This document shows positions 32,313 to 40,539 of a DNA stretch of 64,000 nt, piece by piece. The DNA comes from Streptomyces sp. A 4/2 (lineage in GTDB: Bacteria; Actinomycetota; Actinomycetes; Streptomycetales; Streptomycetaceae), in the NCBI RefSeq assembly GCF_940670765.1, contig NZ_CALNVW010000025.1:124001-188000 (forward strand), given 5' to 3'. Both the position numbers and the translations under genes were made by a program. The notes below the pieces were generated by a model. It saw nothing but the letters and a program-made list of their open reading frames with translations, had not been told where the DNA came from and made no database searches. Position 1 is the stretch's first letter, and every line of letters begins with the position of its first letter.

Positions 32313-33413
32313 TCAGCCCTCGTCGTCTTCCGCTGCTTCCTCCGTGAGCCGCTTCTCCAGCACACGTCCCTCACCTGGGGCAAGCGAACCAAGAATCCGG
32401 TCCAAATCATCCATGGAAGCGAACTCGACGACGATCTTCCCCTTCTTCTGACCCAAGTCGACCTTCACTCGCGTCTCGAAACGATCCGAGAGTCGTGACG
32501 CAAGATCAGACAGGGCGGGTGAAAGACGGGCACCTGCCCGCGGCCCCTTGGACTTGGGAGTGCTCTGTGGCCGCGACTGCATCAAGGTGACGATCTCTTC
32601 GACCGCACGCACCGAAAGCCCCTCCGCCACGATGCGATGGGCCAGCCGGTCCTGCTCCTCGGAGTCATCCACCGAGAGCAGAGCTCGGGCGTGCCCCGCA
32701 GACAGCACACCCGCAGCAACCCTGCGCTGCACCGGGGGCGAAAGCCTCAGCAGTCGCAGCGTGTTGGAAACTTGAGGACGCGATCGGCCGATTCGATCGG
32801 CCAGTTGATCGTGGGTGCAGCTGAAATCCTGAAGCAACTGGTCATAGGCAGCCGCCTCTTCCAGCGGGTTCAACTGAGAGCGGTGCAGGTTCTCCAGCAG
32901 TGCATCCAGAAGCAACTTCTCATCGTCCGTCGCCCGGACAATCGCCGGGATGCGCTCCAGCCCTGCCTCACGACAAGCCCTCCAGCGCCGCTCACCCATG
33001 ATGAGCTCGAACCGCTCAGTCCCCACCTGCCGTACAACGACGGGCTGGAGAAGGCCCACTTCCTTGATAGAGGAGACGAGCTCAGCCAGAGCATCGTCAT
33101 CGAACACCTCTCGTGGCTGACGCGGATTGGGTGTGATCGCATCCAGCAGCAGCTCCGCGAAGTAGGCGCTCGCGGGCTCTGGTGCCTCTGCCTTAGGTGC
33201 CGACTCCTGAGCAGGCACCACCGTTTCACGTGAAACGGTGCTTGGCGGAAGCGCGGCCAACTTCGCGGCAGCCACTCCCCTCTCCGCCGTCAGTACCGAG
33301 GCCGCCCCTGGGGAAGCAGACCCCTCCCCGCCGACCAGGCCTGCCTTCTCCTGCGGTGCAGCAGGGATCAGCGCACCGAGCCCACGCCCCAGGCCTCTAC
33401 GTCGCTCACTCAC
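32313..33413 (-). CDS. parB: Chromosome partitioning protein ParB
   Basis: 366 residues from GTG 33413, overlapping the parA stop by GTGA. The N-terminus RRRGLGRGLGALIP is the usual ParB start; the CTP-binding/partition core has ITPNPRQPREVFDDDALAELV and MGERRWRACREAGLERIPAIV. The helix-turn-helix is in SCTHDQLADRIGRSRPQVSNTLRLLRL, and the C-terminus has the dimerisation segment. It loads at parS, slides and condenses the origin, and in Streptomyces organises chromosomes before sporulation septation. It carries a parS within its own gene (33223-33236), read as VSRET. Confidence 0.97.
   Translation of the reverse strand: MSERRRGLGRGLGALIPAAPQEKAGLVGGEGSASPGAASVLTAERGVAAAKLAALPPSTVSRETVVPAQESAPKAEAPEPASAYFAELLLDAITPNPRQPREVFDDDALAELVSSIKEVGLLQPVVVRQVGTERFELIMGERRWRACREAGLERIPAIVRATDDEKLLLDALLENLHRSQLNPLEEAAAYDQLLQDFSCTHDQLADRIGRSRPQVSNTLRLLRLSPPVQRRVAAGVLSAGHARALLSVDDSEEQDRLAHRIVAEGLSVRAVEEIVTLMQSRPQSTPKSKGPRAGARLSPALSDLASRLSDRFETRVKVDLGQKKGKIVVEFASMDDLDRILGSLAPGEGRVLEKRLTEEAAEDDEG
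33223..33236. other. Intragenic parS site in parB
   Basis: Exact GTTTCACGTGAAAC; read in the parB frame as V-S-R-E-T in the disordered linker before the core domain. Confidence 0.93.
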
Positions 33414-34486
33414 TGGATCCCCTCCGGCATGCTTTGCTGGCTATTTTGACTGCCCGTATGCGCGTGCCGGGCGTCGTAGTGCATATCGACGCCGCGCAGC
33501 GCGATCTCACGAGCCGCTTCGAGATACGACAGCGAACCGCTCGATCCCGGATCATAGGTGAGGACCGTCTGCCCGTAGCTCGGGGCCTCAGAGATGCGCA
33601 CAGACCGGGGGATGCTCGTCTTGAGCACCTCACGGACGAAGTGACTTCGCACCTCATCTGCCACCTGCGACGCTAGCCGGGTCCTGCCGTCGTACATGGT
33701 GAGCAGAATCGTCGACACATGCAGTTCGGGGTTGAGATGTCCCCGCACCAGATCGACATTCCGCAGTAGCTGGCCCAGGCCCTCAAGGGCGTAGTACTCA
33801 CACTGAATCGGGATCAGCACTTCGGCACCGGCGACCATCGCATTGACTGTCAGCAGCCCCAAAGACGGCGGGCAGTCGATGAGGATGTAGTCCAGCGGCT
33901 GTTCGTAGGCCTGGAGAGCCCGCTGCAGTCGGCTTTCCCGAGCCACCAGAGAGACCAACTCGATCTCAGCACCAGCGAGATCAATGGTTGCCGGAGCGCA
34001 GAAGAGGCCTTCAACATCTGGGACCGGTTGTACGACCTCGGAGAGCGGCCGACTCTCTACCAGAACATCGTAGATCGACGGAACTTCAGAGTGATGGTCG
34101 ATCCCCAACGCCGTAGAGGCGTTTCCCTGAGGGTCAAGGTCAACCACCAGCACACGCGCACCGTGCAGCGCGAGTGAAGCGGCAAGGTTGACCGTTGTGG
34201 TGGTCTTACCGACGCCGCCCTTCTGATTGGCGACCACGATGACACGTGTCCGCTCCGGCCGTGGCAGACCCTCACCGGCACGGCCGAGAGCTTCTACTGC
34301 CAGCTGGGCAGCGCGACCAATAGGGGTGTCGTCCATCGGGGGCGGTGTTTCACGTGAAACATCCTCTCCCGCCGACTCGGTACGGGGACCGGGGACCGGA
34401 TCGGTCATCGGTCCCGCGATGTTGGCGTCGGACCGCAAGGATTCACCCTCCTCGACTTCAGGCTCGCAATGCACAGAGCCTGCCAT
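33410..34486 (-). CDS. parA: Chromosome partitioning ATPase ParA
   Basis: 358 residues if started at ATG 34486 (MAGSVHCEPEVEEG). The frame stays open to GTG 34648, and ATG 34408 is also possible; none has an outstanding ribosome-binding site. The catalytic core begins ERTRVIVVANQKGGVGKTTTTVNLAASLA, the deviant Walker A with the signature lysine, followed by VLVVDLDPQGNASTALGID and YILIDCPPSLGLLTVNAM. The ATPase forms nucleotide-dependent dimers on DNA and positions ParB complexes in aerial hyphae. A parS lies in frame in the N-terminal linker (VSRET, 34347-34360). I prefer 34486 because two DnaA boxes lie just upstream of it, making that DNA look regulatory. Confidence 0.93.
   Translation of the reverse strand: MAGSVHCEPEVEEGESLRSDANIAGPMTDPVPGPRTESAGEDVSRETPPPMDDTPIGRAAQLAVEALGRAGEGLPRPERTRVIVVANQKGGVGKTTTTVNLAASLALHGARVLVVDLDPQGNASTALGIDHHSEVPSIYDVLVESRPLSEVVQPVPDVEGLFCAPATIDLAGAEIELVSLVARESRLQRALQAYEQPLDYILIDCPPSLGLLTVNAMVAGAEVLIPIQCEYYALEGLGQLLRNVDLVRGHLNPELHVSTILLTMYDGRTRLASQVADEVRSHFVREVLKTSIPRSVRISEAPSYGQTVLTYDPGSSGSLSYLEAAREIALRGVDMHYDARHAHTGSQNSQQSMPEGIQ
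34347..34360. other. Intragenic parS site in parA
   Basis: Exact GTTTCACGTGAAAC, read in frame as V-S-R-E-T between the variable N-terminus and the ATPase core. Confidence 0.93.
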
Positions 34487-34521
34487 GCTTTCGGGGGTGT
34501 GAACCAACGAGGCATGTTCTT

Positions 34522-34549
34522 CTGTGGATGAATCCACCTTTGTGGACAA
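34522..34549. promoter_or_regulatory. Pair of DnaA boxes upstream of parA
   Basis: On the minus strand, TTGTCCACA at 34541-34549 (exact) and TCATCCACA at 34522-34530 (one mismatch from TTATCCACA), 10 bp apart. They lie 36-63 bp upstream of the preferred parA start. Confidence 0.55.
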
Positions 34550-34632
34550 CTTCGTGACCCCAAAGGGCCTACGATCACGCGGCGTGGATGCCGCACGACT
34601 GCGATTGATGATCCCATGCAGCAGAGAGCGAC

Positions 34633-34646
34633 GTTTCACGTGAAAC
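34633..34646. other. parS site in the parA upstream region
   Basis: Exact GTTTCACGTGAAAC between rsmG and parA, about 150 bp upstream of the preferred parA start. If the GTG at 34648 were used, it would encode FHVK. Confidence 0.93.
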
Positions 34647-34737
34647 ACGATGCCTGGGTCGCCGCATCAGGTCGTCACGACACTCCGAAATGTGCATATT
34701 TGACAGCTTTCGGGGAGCTTGTAAGGCAACCGCGTCG

Positions 34738-35454
34738 CTAGCGACGTCGACGGGTTCGGCTCACCCGGGCAGCCTTCGCTCGTTTCGCCGCGAAACGCAC
34801 ACCTCCAGGGCTCTCACCCACCTCGACGCGCACCACCGTGGACAACGGGTCGACGATTCCCTCTCCGACCTGGAGCACCGATGTCTCTACGACACCAAGC
34901 TTGCTCAGAGCCGCCCTCGCCCCCTGAATCTCCTCTTCGGCCGTGTCTCCCTTGAGGGCGAGCATCTCTCCGTAAGGGCGCAGCAACGGCACCCCCCACC
35001 CGGCCAGGCGGTCCAGGGGGGCCACTGCGCGGGCCGTTACCACGTGCACGGGCGGCAACTTACCGAGGACCTCTTCGGCCCGCCCCCGAACAACCGTCAC
35101 GTGGTCCAGGCCCAGCAGCTCCACAACCTCTTGAAGGAAGTTCGTCCGCCGCAACAGCGGCTCAAGCAGCGTGATCTTCAAATCCCTGCGCACCAGGGCA
35201 AGTGGAATCCCCGGAAGTCCAGCTCCCGAACCCACATCACAGACCGTAACGCCCTGCGGAACCACTTCGGAGAGCACCGCGCAGTTCAACAGATGCCGCT
35301 CCCAGAGCCTGGGTACCTCACGCGGTCCGATCAGCCCCCGCTTGACCCCCGCGTCCGCAAGCAACTCTGCGTACCGGACAACTTCCGGGAAGAATTCACC
35401 GAAAACCTCATGCGCCACTTCCGGCGCCTCGGGCAGCTCCGCTGACTCCGTCAC
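34738..35454 (-). CDS. rsmG: 16S rRNA (guanine527-N7)-methyltransferase
   Basis: 238 residues from GTG 35454 (VTESAELPEAPEV), with GGAAGGACGG about ten bases upstream; ATG 35478 is a weaker choice. The SAM-binding motif is VTVCDVGSGAGLPGIPLALVRRDLKITLLEP, and RTNFLQEVVELLGL and VTARAVAPLDRLAGW are RsmG blocks. It methylates G527 of 16S rRNA in the 530 loop; its loss gives low-level streptomycin resistance and, in Streptomyces, antibiotic overproduction. The position between parA and jag is the conserved one. The arginine-rich tail (RVSRTRRRR) is an actinobacterial extension. Confidence 0.95.
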   Translation of the reverse strand: MTESAELPEAPEVAHEVFGEFFPEVVRYAELLADAGVKRGLIGPREVPRLWERHLLNCAVLSEVVPQGVTVCDVGSGAGLPGIPLALVRRDLKITLLEPLLRRTNFLQEVVELLGLDHVTVVRGRAEEVLGKLPPVHVVTARAVAPLDRLAGWGVPLLRPYGEMLALKGDTAEEEIQGARAALSKLGVVETSVLQVGEGIVDPLSTVVRVEVGESPGGVRFAAKRAKAARVSRTRRRR

Positions 35455-35516
35455 GGGGACCGTCCTTCCGTACCGCATTACCGCATGGATGGCTGACATA
35501 TCAGGCTGACAAAGAT

Positions 35517-35544
35517 CGGCCCCGCCTGCGAACAGACGGGGCCG
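35517..35544 (-). terminator. Hairpin after jag
   Basis: CGGCCCCGCCTG (35517-35528) pairs with CAGACGGGGCCG (35533-35544) with one mismatch and a 4-base loop, 18 bp after the jag stop and before rsmG. It may reduce read-through from the rpmH-jag operon into rsmG. Confidence 0.7.
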
Positions 35545-35561
35545 AGAGAACAACGTACCGG

Positions 35562-36074
35562 TCAGGCCGGGAGCACGACGACGAAGCGCTGCGGCTCCTC
35601 GCCCTCGGACTCGCTGCGCAGCCCGGCGGCGGCAATCGCGTCGTGTACAACCTTGCGCTCGAACGGCGTCATCGGGTCGAGCCTCACCGGCTCACCGGAG
35701 CTCTTCACCTCGTCGGCGGCCTTGGCCCCCAGCGCAGCGAGTTCCTCACGCTTCTTGGCCCGGAACCCGGCAATGTCCAGCATCAGACGGCTGCGATCTC
35801 CGGTCTCCCGGTGGACTGCGAGCCGGGTGAGTTCCTGAAGCGCTTCCAGTACCTCACCGTCCCGTCCCACGAGCTTCTGAAGATCACGGCTGCTCGCATC
35901 ACTGATGATCGAGACAGCCGCGCGGTCGGCCTCGACATCCATGTCGATGTCGCCGTCGAGGTCCGCGATGTCCAGCAGGCCTTCGAGATAGTCCGCCGCG
36001 ATCTCGCCCTCCTGCTCAAGGCGGCTCAGCGTGTCGCCTTCAGCGGCGGCGGAGGTGGTGGTGCCTTCCGTCAC
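35562..36074 (-). CDS. jag: Jag/KhpB RNA-binding protein (KH plus R3H domains)
   Basis: 170 residues from GTG 36074. After a short acidic N-terminus, a KH-like domain has MDVEADRAAVSIISDASSRDLQKLVGRDGEVLEALQELTRLAVHRE, and an R3H domain follows with RLDPMTPFERKVVHDAIAAAGLRSESEGEEPQR, including the RxxxH pattern. It lacks the long N-terminal Jag domain, as usual in actinobacteria. KhpB/EloR proteins bind RNA and influence cell elongation. It is 15 bp after yidC in the rpmH-rnpA-yidD-yidC-jag operon. Confidence 0.93.
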   Translation of the reverse strand: MTEGTTTSAAAEGDTLSRLEQEGEIAADYLEGLLDIADLDGDIDMDVEADRAAVSIISDASSRDLQKLVGRDGEVLEALQELTRLAVHRETGDRSRLMLDIAGFRAKKREELAALGAKAADEVKSSGEPVRLDPMTPFERKVVHDAIAAAGLRSESEGEEPQRFVVVLPA

Positions 36075-36089
36075 GGGATGGACTCCTTC

Positions 36090-37394
36090 TTACTTCTTGG
36101 ACGGGTGCTTGGGGCGCTGCTGGCCCTTACGCTGCCCGGACTTGGCTTGACGTGCGGTACCGGAAGCAGACTTACCGTCCGGCTTGGGCTCGGCGTCCTG
36201 CGACTCGTCCTTGGCCAGCGAGGTCTTCTCGGCGTCATCGGCCTTGTCGGTCGCCCCTGGCGTCTTGGCCCCGCCGGTCTGAGCAGCGCCCGCGTGGCCG
36301 GCGCCCGTCTGACGCTTTGCCTTGGTCTGCCGCTTGGGCTGCTGACGCTTGGGAGCAGCGTCCTCCAGGCTGACGCCTTCCGCCTCGGCGGCCACCGCGG
36401 CGTCGCTCTTCTCCACGGTGCCATCGGCCTGTGCCACAAGGCCGGCCTTGCTCAGCGTGGTGATGAACTTCCGCTCGGCATCGTTGCGGTCCTTCGTCTC
36501 CTTGGACGCGATGCCCTTGATGATGTTGCGCTGGTGACGCGTCCGCGTCGCACCGTGTGTGATGAGGTGCTTCTGCATCCGCTCCAGCAGACCCGACTGA
36601 GCCTGGCTGCCGGGGGTGGGGTTGCGGTGGATCACGAACATCTGCTGGCCCATGGTCCATACGTTGGTGGTCAGCCAGTAGACGAGGACACCGACCGGGA
36701 AGTTGACACCCATTACGGCGAACATGAGCGGGAACACGTACATGAGCATCTTCTGCTGCTGCATGAACGGCGTCTTGACGGACATGTCGACGTTCTTCGT
36801 CATCAGCTGGCGCTGCGTGTAGAACTGCGACGCCGACATCATGATGATCATGACCGCGGTGACGATCCGGACATCGGTCAGTGAGGCGCCGAGCGCCGCC
36901 ACCTTGTCCGAGCTGTCCATGAACTTCGCAGCCAGCGGGGCGCCGAAGATGTGCGCCTTCTGCGCGCTCGCCAGGAGCGGCTCGTCGATGTACCCCTTCG
37001 TCTGGCCATTGGCGATGGCCGAGAGCACGTGGTACAGCGCAAAGAAGAACGGGGACTGCGCGATGATCGGAAGGCACGAGGAGAGCGGGTTGGTACCCGT
37101 CTCCTTGTACAGCTTCATCATCTCTTCGGACTGACGCTGCTTGTCGTTCTTGTAGCGCTCCTGGATCGCCTTCATCTTCGGCTGGAGCGCCTGCATGCCA
37201 CGGGTCGACTTGATCTGCTTCACGAAGAGCGGGATCAGGCAGATCCGGATCAACACCACCAGGGACACGATGGACAGGCCCCAGGCCCACCCGGTGTCAG
37301 GACCAAAGATCCACCCGTACAGCGTGTGGAACTGGACGATGACCCAGGAAACTGGGGTAGTGATAAAGCTGAACAGACTGGCAATCGTGTCCAC
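36090..37394 (-). CDS. yidC: Membrane protein insertase YidC
   Basis: 434 residues from GTG 37394. The core has five or so membrane helices: FSFITTPVSWVIVQFHTLYGW, WAWGLSIVSLVVLIRICLIPLFVKQIKSTRGMQALQPKMKAIQERYK with the conserved positively charged groove residue, then NPLSSCLPIIAQSPFFFALYHVL and VFPLMFAVMGVNFPVGVLVYWLTTNVWTMGQQ. The last ~130 residues are a basic, Lys/Gln-rich cytoplasmic tail expected to contact the ribosome. It inserts membrane proteins with or without SecYEG. It is three bases after yidD, so translation is coupled. Confidence 0.96.
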   Translation of the reverse strand: MDTIASLFSFITTPVSWVIVQFHTLYGWIFGPDTGWAWGLSIVSLVVLIRICLIPLFVKQIKSTRGMQALQPKMKAIQERYKNDKQRQSEEMMKLYKETGTNPLSSCLPIIAQSPFFFALYHVLSAIANGQTKGYIDEPLLASAQKAHIFGAPLAAKFMDSSDKVAALGASLTDVRIVTAVMIIMMSASQFYTQRQLMTKNVDMSVKTPFMQQQKMLMYVFPLMFAVMGVNFPVGVLVYWLTTNVWTMGQQMFVIHRNPTPGSQAQSGLLERMQKHLITHGATRTRHQRNIIKGIASKETKDRNDAERKFITTLSKAGLVAQADGTVEKSDAAVAAEAEGVSLEDAAPKRQQPKRQTKAKRQTGAGHAGAAQTGGAKTPGATDKADDAEKTSLAKDESQDAEPKPDGKSASGTARQAKSGQRKGQQRPKHPSKK

Positions 37395-37397
37395 TAA

Positions 37398-37727
37398 TCA
37401 GGCTCCTTGAGCATTGGGCGAGGTCTCTGCGGCCGGGCCCGTCTCCTGACCGGAGTGCCCGCCCTTGCTTGTCCGCCACGCATTGCGCAGCAGTTCGTGC
37501 CAACGCGGACGTTTGCGCGGCGGAACGTGGTCCACGCCACCTGGCGACCACGGATTGCATCGCAGGATGCGCCAGGCCGTCAGCGCCGTTCCCTTCACCG
37601 CACCGTGCCGGTCGATAGCCGTATATCCATAGTGGGAACACGACGGGTAGTACCTGCAGACAGGCCCCAGGAGCGGGCTGATCGTCCACTGGTACAGCTT
37701 GATGAGAGCCAGCAGCGGGTACTTCAT
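37398..37727 (-). CDS. yidD: Membrane protein insertion efficiency factor YidD
   Basis: 109 residues from ATG 37727, overlapping the rnpA stop by ATGA. The sequence LLALIKLYQWTISPLLGPVCRYYPSCSHYGYTAIDRHGAVKGTALTAWRILRCNPW in pattern is the whole YidD signature, with its three cysteines. An amphipathic N-terminal helix associates it with the inner membrane near YidC. The C-terminal ~35 residues are a disordered actinobacterial extension. Confidence 0.95.
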   Translation of the reverse strand: MKYPLLALIKLYQWTISPLLGPVCRYYPSCSHYGYTAIDRHGAVKGTALTAWRILRCNPWSPGGVDHVPPRKRPRWHELLRNAWRTSKGGHSGQETGPAAETSPNAQGA

Positions 37728-38095
37728 CGCGCGCCCCCTCCCAGTAGCCGCCCCAGGGCGGCATCCAGGTCTCGGGCCAGCTGTGCATGGTCGGCGGTGC
37801 CCGCGCCGGGCAGCGCCCGTACGACAACCAGGCTACCGGGGGGCAGCTGTGAGAGCCGATCCCGCACCAGATGGCGAAGCTTCCGCTTCACGGCGGTGCG
37901 GACGACGGCTCCGCCCACGGCCTTGCTTACGACGAAACCCGCACGTGTCGGGGGAGTGCTCTCCCCAGGCACATGCGGGTCCGTTGTAGCGCTGCGTAGA
38001 TGGACGACGAGCAGCGGGCGACCTGCCCGGCGCCCTCGTCGTACTGCGGCTGCGAAGTCCTCGCGCCGCCTCAGCCGATTCTCGGTAGGCAGCAC
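37724..38095 (-). CDS. rnpA: Ribonuclease P protein component
   Basis: 123 residues from GTG 38095. LPTENRLRRREDFAAAVRRGRRAGRPLLVVHL is the usual RnpA start, and AGFVVSKAVGGAVVRTAVKRKLRHLVRDRL holds the conserved RNA-binding RNR-type helix. It assists the catalytic RNA in maturing tRNA 5' ends. It lies 18 bp after rpmH and overlaps yidD, the standard arrangement. Confidence 0.96.
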   Translation of the reverse strand: MLPTENRLRRREDFAAAVRRGRRAGRPLLVVHLRSATTDPHVPGESTPPTRAGFVVSKAVGGAVVRTAVKRKLRHLVRDRLSQLPPGSLVVVRALPGAGTADHAQLARDLDAALGRLLGGGAR

Positions 38096-38113
38096 GTCAT
38101 GACCTGTACGAGA

Positions 38114-38251
38114 TCAGGCGGACAGGCGGGAGCGACCCTTGCCACGGCGGGTCGCCAGGATTGCGCGACCGGCACGCGTACGCATACGGAGACGGAAGCC
38201 GTGGGTCTTCGCACGACGACGGTTGTTCGGCTGGAAGGTGCGCTTGCTCAC
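38114..38251 (-). CDS. rpmH: 50S ribosomal protein L34
   Basis: 45 residues from GTG 38251: VSKRTFQPNNRRRAKTHGF then RLRMRTRAGRAILATRRGKG, the full L34 sequence pattern. The longer open frame upstream of this start has no coding character. It is the first gene of the leftward operon and is divergent from dnaA, the classic origin landmark. No exact promoter for it could be placed in the 365 bp gap. Confidence 0.97.
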   Translation of the reverse strand: MSKRTFQPNNRRRAKTHGFRLRMRTRAGRAILATRRGKGRSRLSA

Positions 38252-38474
38252 TCGGGGGCTCCAGAAATGAATCGGGTGATGGCGGGACATCGCCTGGCTG
38301 TCACCGTGCGCCCACGAGTAGCTCGCGAATACGCCCGTGTGCACCGCTTCACGACCACAAGATCATGATCATTGCCCATCGGAGGCAGGCGGCAGCAGCC
38401 ATCGACAACTCGACCTGGTCACGGTACGCGCGGCTACGCCATCCGGTCAAACCAGCCCTTTCACCGGACCTAGC

Positions 38475-38528
38475 TGTGCACAGGCTGTGGACAACAACTT
38501 GAACCCTGCGGGTCGCCCTGACTACCGT
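38475..38528 (+). promoter_or_regulatory. dnaA promoter region with DnaA boxes
   Basis: A perfect DnaA box TTGTCCACA (minus strand, 38486-38494) and a weaker CTGTGCACA (minus, 38475-38483) lie directly before a possible promoter, TTGAAC (38499-38504), 18 bp, TACCGT (38523-38528). The leader to dnaA would be about 80 bases. DnaA autoregulation through such boxes is known in Streptomyces; the promoter placement is my inference. The rest of 38252-38616 shows nothing else clear. Confidence 0.55.
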
Positions 38529-38616
38529 GGCGGGACTCCGAAGTCTTTTTCCTGCCTGTCTTCACCCCCCGTCCCGAGAACCACACATTCGTGGGACCTG
38601 CGAGAGAGCGTGCCCT

Positions 38617-40383
38617 GTGGCTGATGTACCTGCCGATCTTGCCGCAGTGTGGCCACGAGTACTCGAACGTCTCCTCGGCGAGGGCCAGCAAAATATCGAG
38701 CCGAAGGACAAGCAGTGGATCGAGCGCTGCCAGCCGCTGGCCCTGGTGGCCGACACCGCCCTGCTCGCCGTTCCCAATGAATGGGGCAAGCGCGTCCTCG
38801 AGGGCAGGCTCGCACCGCTCATCAGCGAAACGCTGAGCCACGAGTGCGGTCGCCCGATCCGCATCGCCATCACTGTCGACGACACCGTGGGTGATTCCTC
38901 CCCTCCGGCTCCGCCGATGCAACAGGCACCCCAGTCTCAGCAGCAGCCGCGCTACCAGCATCCGCAGCACGACGAACCGCGGCACGGCGATACGTACGAC
39001 GGATACGGTCGGCGCCCCTCCGACGACGGAATGCCTACGGCACGCCCGGCCTACCCCGACTACCAGCAGCAGCGCCCCGATCCGGGCGGCTGGCCGCGGC
39101 CCCAGGAGGACCTTTCCTGGCAGCAGCCGCGGCTCGGCGGTTTCCAGGAGCGCGACCCCTACACCGGCCCCCGCTCGCAGCAGCCGCAGCACGACTACCG
39201 GCAGCCGGAGCGTCAGGAGTACGAGCAGCAGCGCCCCGAGCGGCACGACCTCCGGGATCCCCAGTCCTCGCAACGCCATCTGCCCACCCCCAGCGGGGCC
39301 CCCGGACCGCTGGCCGCGCAGCCGGCTCCGGCACCGGGGCCGGGCGAGCCGCAGGCCAGGCTGAACCCGAAATACCTCTTCGACACCTTCGTCATCGGCG
39401 CGTCCAACCGCTTCGCGCACGCCGCCGCCGTCGCGGTCGCCGAGGCGCCGGCCAAGGCGTACAACCCCCTGTTCATCTACGGGGAGTCCGGGCTCGGCAA
39501 GACCCACCTGCTGCACGCCATCGGGCACTACGCCCGCAGCCTCTACCCGGGTACCCGGGTGCGCTATGTGAGCTCCGAGGAGTTCACCAACGAGTTCATC
39601 AACTCGATCCGCGACGGCAAGGGCGACACGTTCCGCAAGCGCTACCGCGATGTCGACATCCTCCTCGTCGACGACATCCAGTTCCTGGCGAGCAAGGAGT
39701 CGACGCAGGAGGAGTTCTTCCACACCTTCAACACACTCCACAACGCCAACAAGCAGATCGTCCTGTCCTCGGACCGGCCGCCCAAGCAGCTGGTGACTCT
39801 GGAGGACCGGCTGCGCAACCGCTTCGAGTGGGGTCTCACCACCGACGTACAGCCGCCGGAGCTGGAGACGCGGATCGCGATCCTCCGCAAGAAGGCGGTC
39901 CAGGAGCAGTTGAACGCGCCGCCGGAGGTCCTCGAGTTCATCGCCTCCCGCATCTCGCGCAACATCCGGGAGCTGGAGGGTGCGCTGATCCGGGTGACCG
40001 CGTTCGCCTCGCTCAATCGGCAGCCGGTGGATCTCGGGCTCACCGAGATCGTGTTGAAGGATCTGATCCCCGGTGGCGAGGACTCGGCACCGGAGATCAC
40101 CGCGAGCGCCATCATGGCGGCGACGGCCGACTACTTCGGCCTGACCATCGAGGATCTCTGTGGATCCTCACGCAGCCGCGTGCTGGTGACGGCCCGGCAG
40201 ATCGCGATGTACCTCTGCCGTGAACTCACCGATCTCTCACTGCCCAAGATCGGCGCGCAGTTCGGTGGCCGTGACCACACGACCGTGATGCACGCCGACC
40301 GGAAGATCCGCGCGCTGATGGCCGAGCGGCGCTCCATCTACAACCAGGTGACCGAGCTCACCAACCGCATCAAGAACGGCTGA
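38617..40383 (+). CDS. dnaA: Chromosomal replication initiator DnaA
   Basis: 588 residues from GTG 38617 (VADVPADLAAVWPRVLERLLGE). Domain I spans ~1-85; domain II is an unusually long (~155 residues) Gln/Pro/Arg/Tyr-rich linker typical of Streptomyces DnaA. The AAA+ domain III begins NPKYLFDTFVIGASNRFAHAAA, with Walker A GESGLGKT at 289-296 and Walker B ILLVDDIQFLAS near 348. Domain IV carries the DNA-binding signature GGRDHTTVMHADRKI at the end. It binds the boxes in the adjacent oriC and probably its own promoter. A strong terminator follows. Confidence 0.98.
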   Translation: MADVPADLAAVWPRVLERLLGEGQQNIEPKDKQWIERCQPLALVADTALLAVPNEWGKRVLEGRLAPLISETLSHECGRPIRIAITVDDTVGDSSPPAPPMQQAPQSQQQPRYQHPQHDEPRHGDTYDGYGRRPSDDGMPTARPAYPDYQQQRPDPGGWPRPQEDLSWQQPRLGGFQERDPYTGPRSQQPQHDYRQPERQEYEQQRPERHDLRDPQSSQRHLPTPSGAPGPLAAQPAPAPGPGEPQARLNPKYLFDTFVIGASNRFAHAAAVAVAEAPAKAYNPLFIYGESGLGKTHLLHAIGHYARSLYPGTRVRYVSSEEFTNEFINSIRDGKGDTFRKRYRDVDILLVDDIQFLASKESTQEEFFHTFNTLHNANKQIVLSSDRPPKQLVTLEDRLRNRFEWGLTTDVQPPELETRIAILRKKAVQEQLNAPPEVLEFIASRISRNIRELEGALIRVTAFASLNRQPVDLGLTEIVLKDLIPGGEDSAPEITASAIMAATADYFGLTIEDLCGSSRSRVLVTARQIAMYLCRELTDLSLPKIGAQFGGRDHTTVMHADRKIRALMAERRSIYNQVTELTNRIKNG

Positions 40384-40404
40384 CACAGCACTTCCAGAGC
40401 CTGT

Positions 40405-40441
40405 GAAGGGCGCCCCGGGATCGGATCCCGGGGCGCCCTTC
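40405..40441 (+). terminator. Hairpin terminator after dnaA
   Basis: A perfect 18 bp stem (40405-40422 against 40424-40441) with a single-base loop, containing GGGCGCCCCGGGATC. It starts 21 bp after the dnaA stop and shields oriC from dnaA transcription. Confidence 0.9.
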
Positions 40442-40539
40442 GGCGTTCCTCGGCGGGTCCGGCCGGTCCGTCGCAGCGGGTCGGGTCCGGCTCGCTGCCA
40501 GCTGTCCGGTGAGTTGTCCGGCTTCCCGGTGTTCGAATA

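Noticed and set aside
34795..34855. GTTTCGCCGCGAAAC (parS-like) and CGTGGACAA (DnaA-box-like) inside rsmG
   Set aside because: The first lacks the CACGTG core, the second has a mismatch, and both lie in coding sequence; each is expected by chance.
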